From: Bacillota bacterium
Lineage (GTDB): Bacteria; Bacillota; Sulfobacillia; JAJZYS01; JAJYTV01
Reading direction: 5' to 3'
Length of the DNA stretch: 6,737 nt
NCBI GenBank assembly: GCA_021786135.1
Contig: JAJYNV010000120.1
Span: 1 to 6,737, forward strand
The position numbers were made by a program, and so were the translations under genes. This document shows, one piece after another, positions 6,540-6,737 of the stretch. Every line of letters starts with the position of its first letter. The first letter of the stretch is position 1. The notes beneath the pieces were generated by a model. It worked only from the letters and a program-made list of their open reading frames with translations. It was not told the origin of the DNA and ran no database searches.

Positions 6540-6737
6540 AAACGCTGCGGCATAGGTCCAGCTGGCTTTCCCAACCGGGGCTCCGGCCGTCGCCGACCGT
6601 CGGTTCCCCTCTCGCCCCGGTGCGCCATGTCGCCATTAGCGCTGCTAGATTGCCACTCAGGCCGCACTGTAATCCCTCGCACGTCTCGCTCTTGGCGAAC
6701 AGCCTAGGAGTTTTCCTCGCGGCGCGTGTGTTCCCTT
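6540..6737 (-). ncRNA. ole: Probable OLE RNA, 3' part (5' end outside the window)
   Basis: OLE RNA is a roughly 600-nt structured RNA of extremophilic and anaerobic Bacillota. It is encoded just upstream of oapA and dxs, binds OapA at the membrane and is linked to stress tolerance. Two things support it here. The first is position: this stretch directly precedes an OapA-like gene and dxs, and contains no convincing protein. The second is visible folding on the minus strand: TGCGGC (6661-6666) pairs with GCCGCA (6546-6551); AGTGGC (6652-6657) pairs with GCCAGCT (6560-6566, one bulge); inside sit a hairpin with a GCGA tetraloop (6622-6642) and an 8-base perfect stem GCCCCGGT/ACCGGGGC (6574-6581/6614-6621). 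I recall the family's context but cannot run its covariance model, and the 3' boundary is approximate. An unrelated structured leader or riboswitch is the main alternative. Confidence 0.65.
6546..6666 (-). repeat. Nested stems forming a branched RNA fold
   Basis: On the minus strand an outer 6-base stem (6661-6666 with 6546-6551) and an inner stem (6652-6657 with 6560-6566, one bulged G) close a junction. Two hairpins sit inside. The first (6622-6642) has about eight pairs, one bulged A and a GCGA loop of the GNRA class. It directly abuts the second (6614-6621 with 6574-6581, eight perfect pairs), so the two could stack coaxially. The second encloses a further small palindrome, CCGAC/GTCGG (6593-6603). 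The pairings were found by eye; no energy calculation was done. Confidence 0.6.

Noticed and set aside
6295..6735. A minus-strand frame open from the window edge through the RNA region into the membrane gene
   Set aside because: Only its last part (about 6297-6412) looks like protein, the second helix of the OapA-like gene. The upstream residues show no recognisable domain, and the same bases fold into nested stems, so the openness is best explained by GC content.
6540..6737. M-box, TPP, cobalamin, fluoride or T-box element, or RNase P/SRP/tmRNA gene
   Set aside because: I compared remembered conserved cores with the minus strand. Short resemblances appeared (a GAGGAAA run, a GCTGGACCTATGCC run), but none of the required core sets is complete.
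1..6737. CRISPR array, insertion sequence, tRNA or attachment site
   Set aside because: I found no spaced direct repeats, transposase motifs, terminal inverted repeats or tRNA cloverleaf on either strand.

Overview
The window is a single head-to-tail gene cluster, entirely on the minus strand, from a high-GC bacterium. In transcription order it holds: the 3' part of a structured RNA (6540-6737, best explained as OLE RNA), a small four-helix membrane protein of the OapA type (5922-6500, reading frame broken twice), dxs, tlyA, an HD-domain dNTPase-like gene, an NAD kinase gene, argR and the first 193 codons of recN, which leaves the window at base 1. I see no gene supported on the plus strand; long plus-strand open frames are GC-driven shadows.

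The order dxs - tlyA - nadK - argR - recN is a hallmark of Bacillota (Firmicutes) genomes. An OLE RNA/OapA pair directly upstream of dxs is known from extremophilic and anaerobic members of that phylum. With the strong GC bias and GTG starts, this suggests a high-GC Bacillota lineage (Symbiobacterium-, Thermaerobacter- or Limnochordia-like). That placement is inference; no marker in the window settles genus or family.

The genes are packed for co-translation. The oapA stop codon abuts the dxs ATG, dxs and tlyA overlap by 23 bases, tlyA/HD and argR/recN share TGATG junctions, and nadK/argR overlap. The only real gap is 148 bases between the HD gene and nadK (1931-2078). It carries several short inverted repeats but no recognisable intrinsic terminator. 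Functions combine isoprenoid precursor synthesis (Dxs), rRNA methylation (TlyA), nucleotide and cofactor metabolism (HD protein, NAD kinase), arginine regulation (ArgR) and recombinational repair (RecN). This is the mixture known from OLE-bearing operons.

The most notable points are: the probable OLE RNA 3' domain, whose last 120 nt fold into nested helices with a GNRA hairpin; an OapA gene needing two mutually compensating frameshift corrections to read as one protein; an ArgR whose arginine-contacting Asp-Asp pair is replaced by Glu-Arg; and a RecN with an altered Q-loop neighbourhood.
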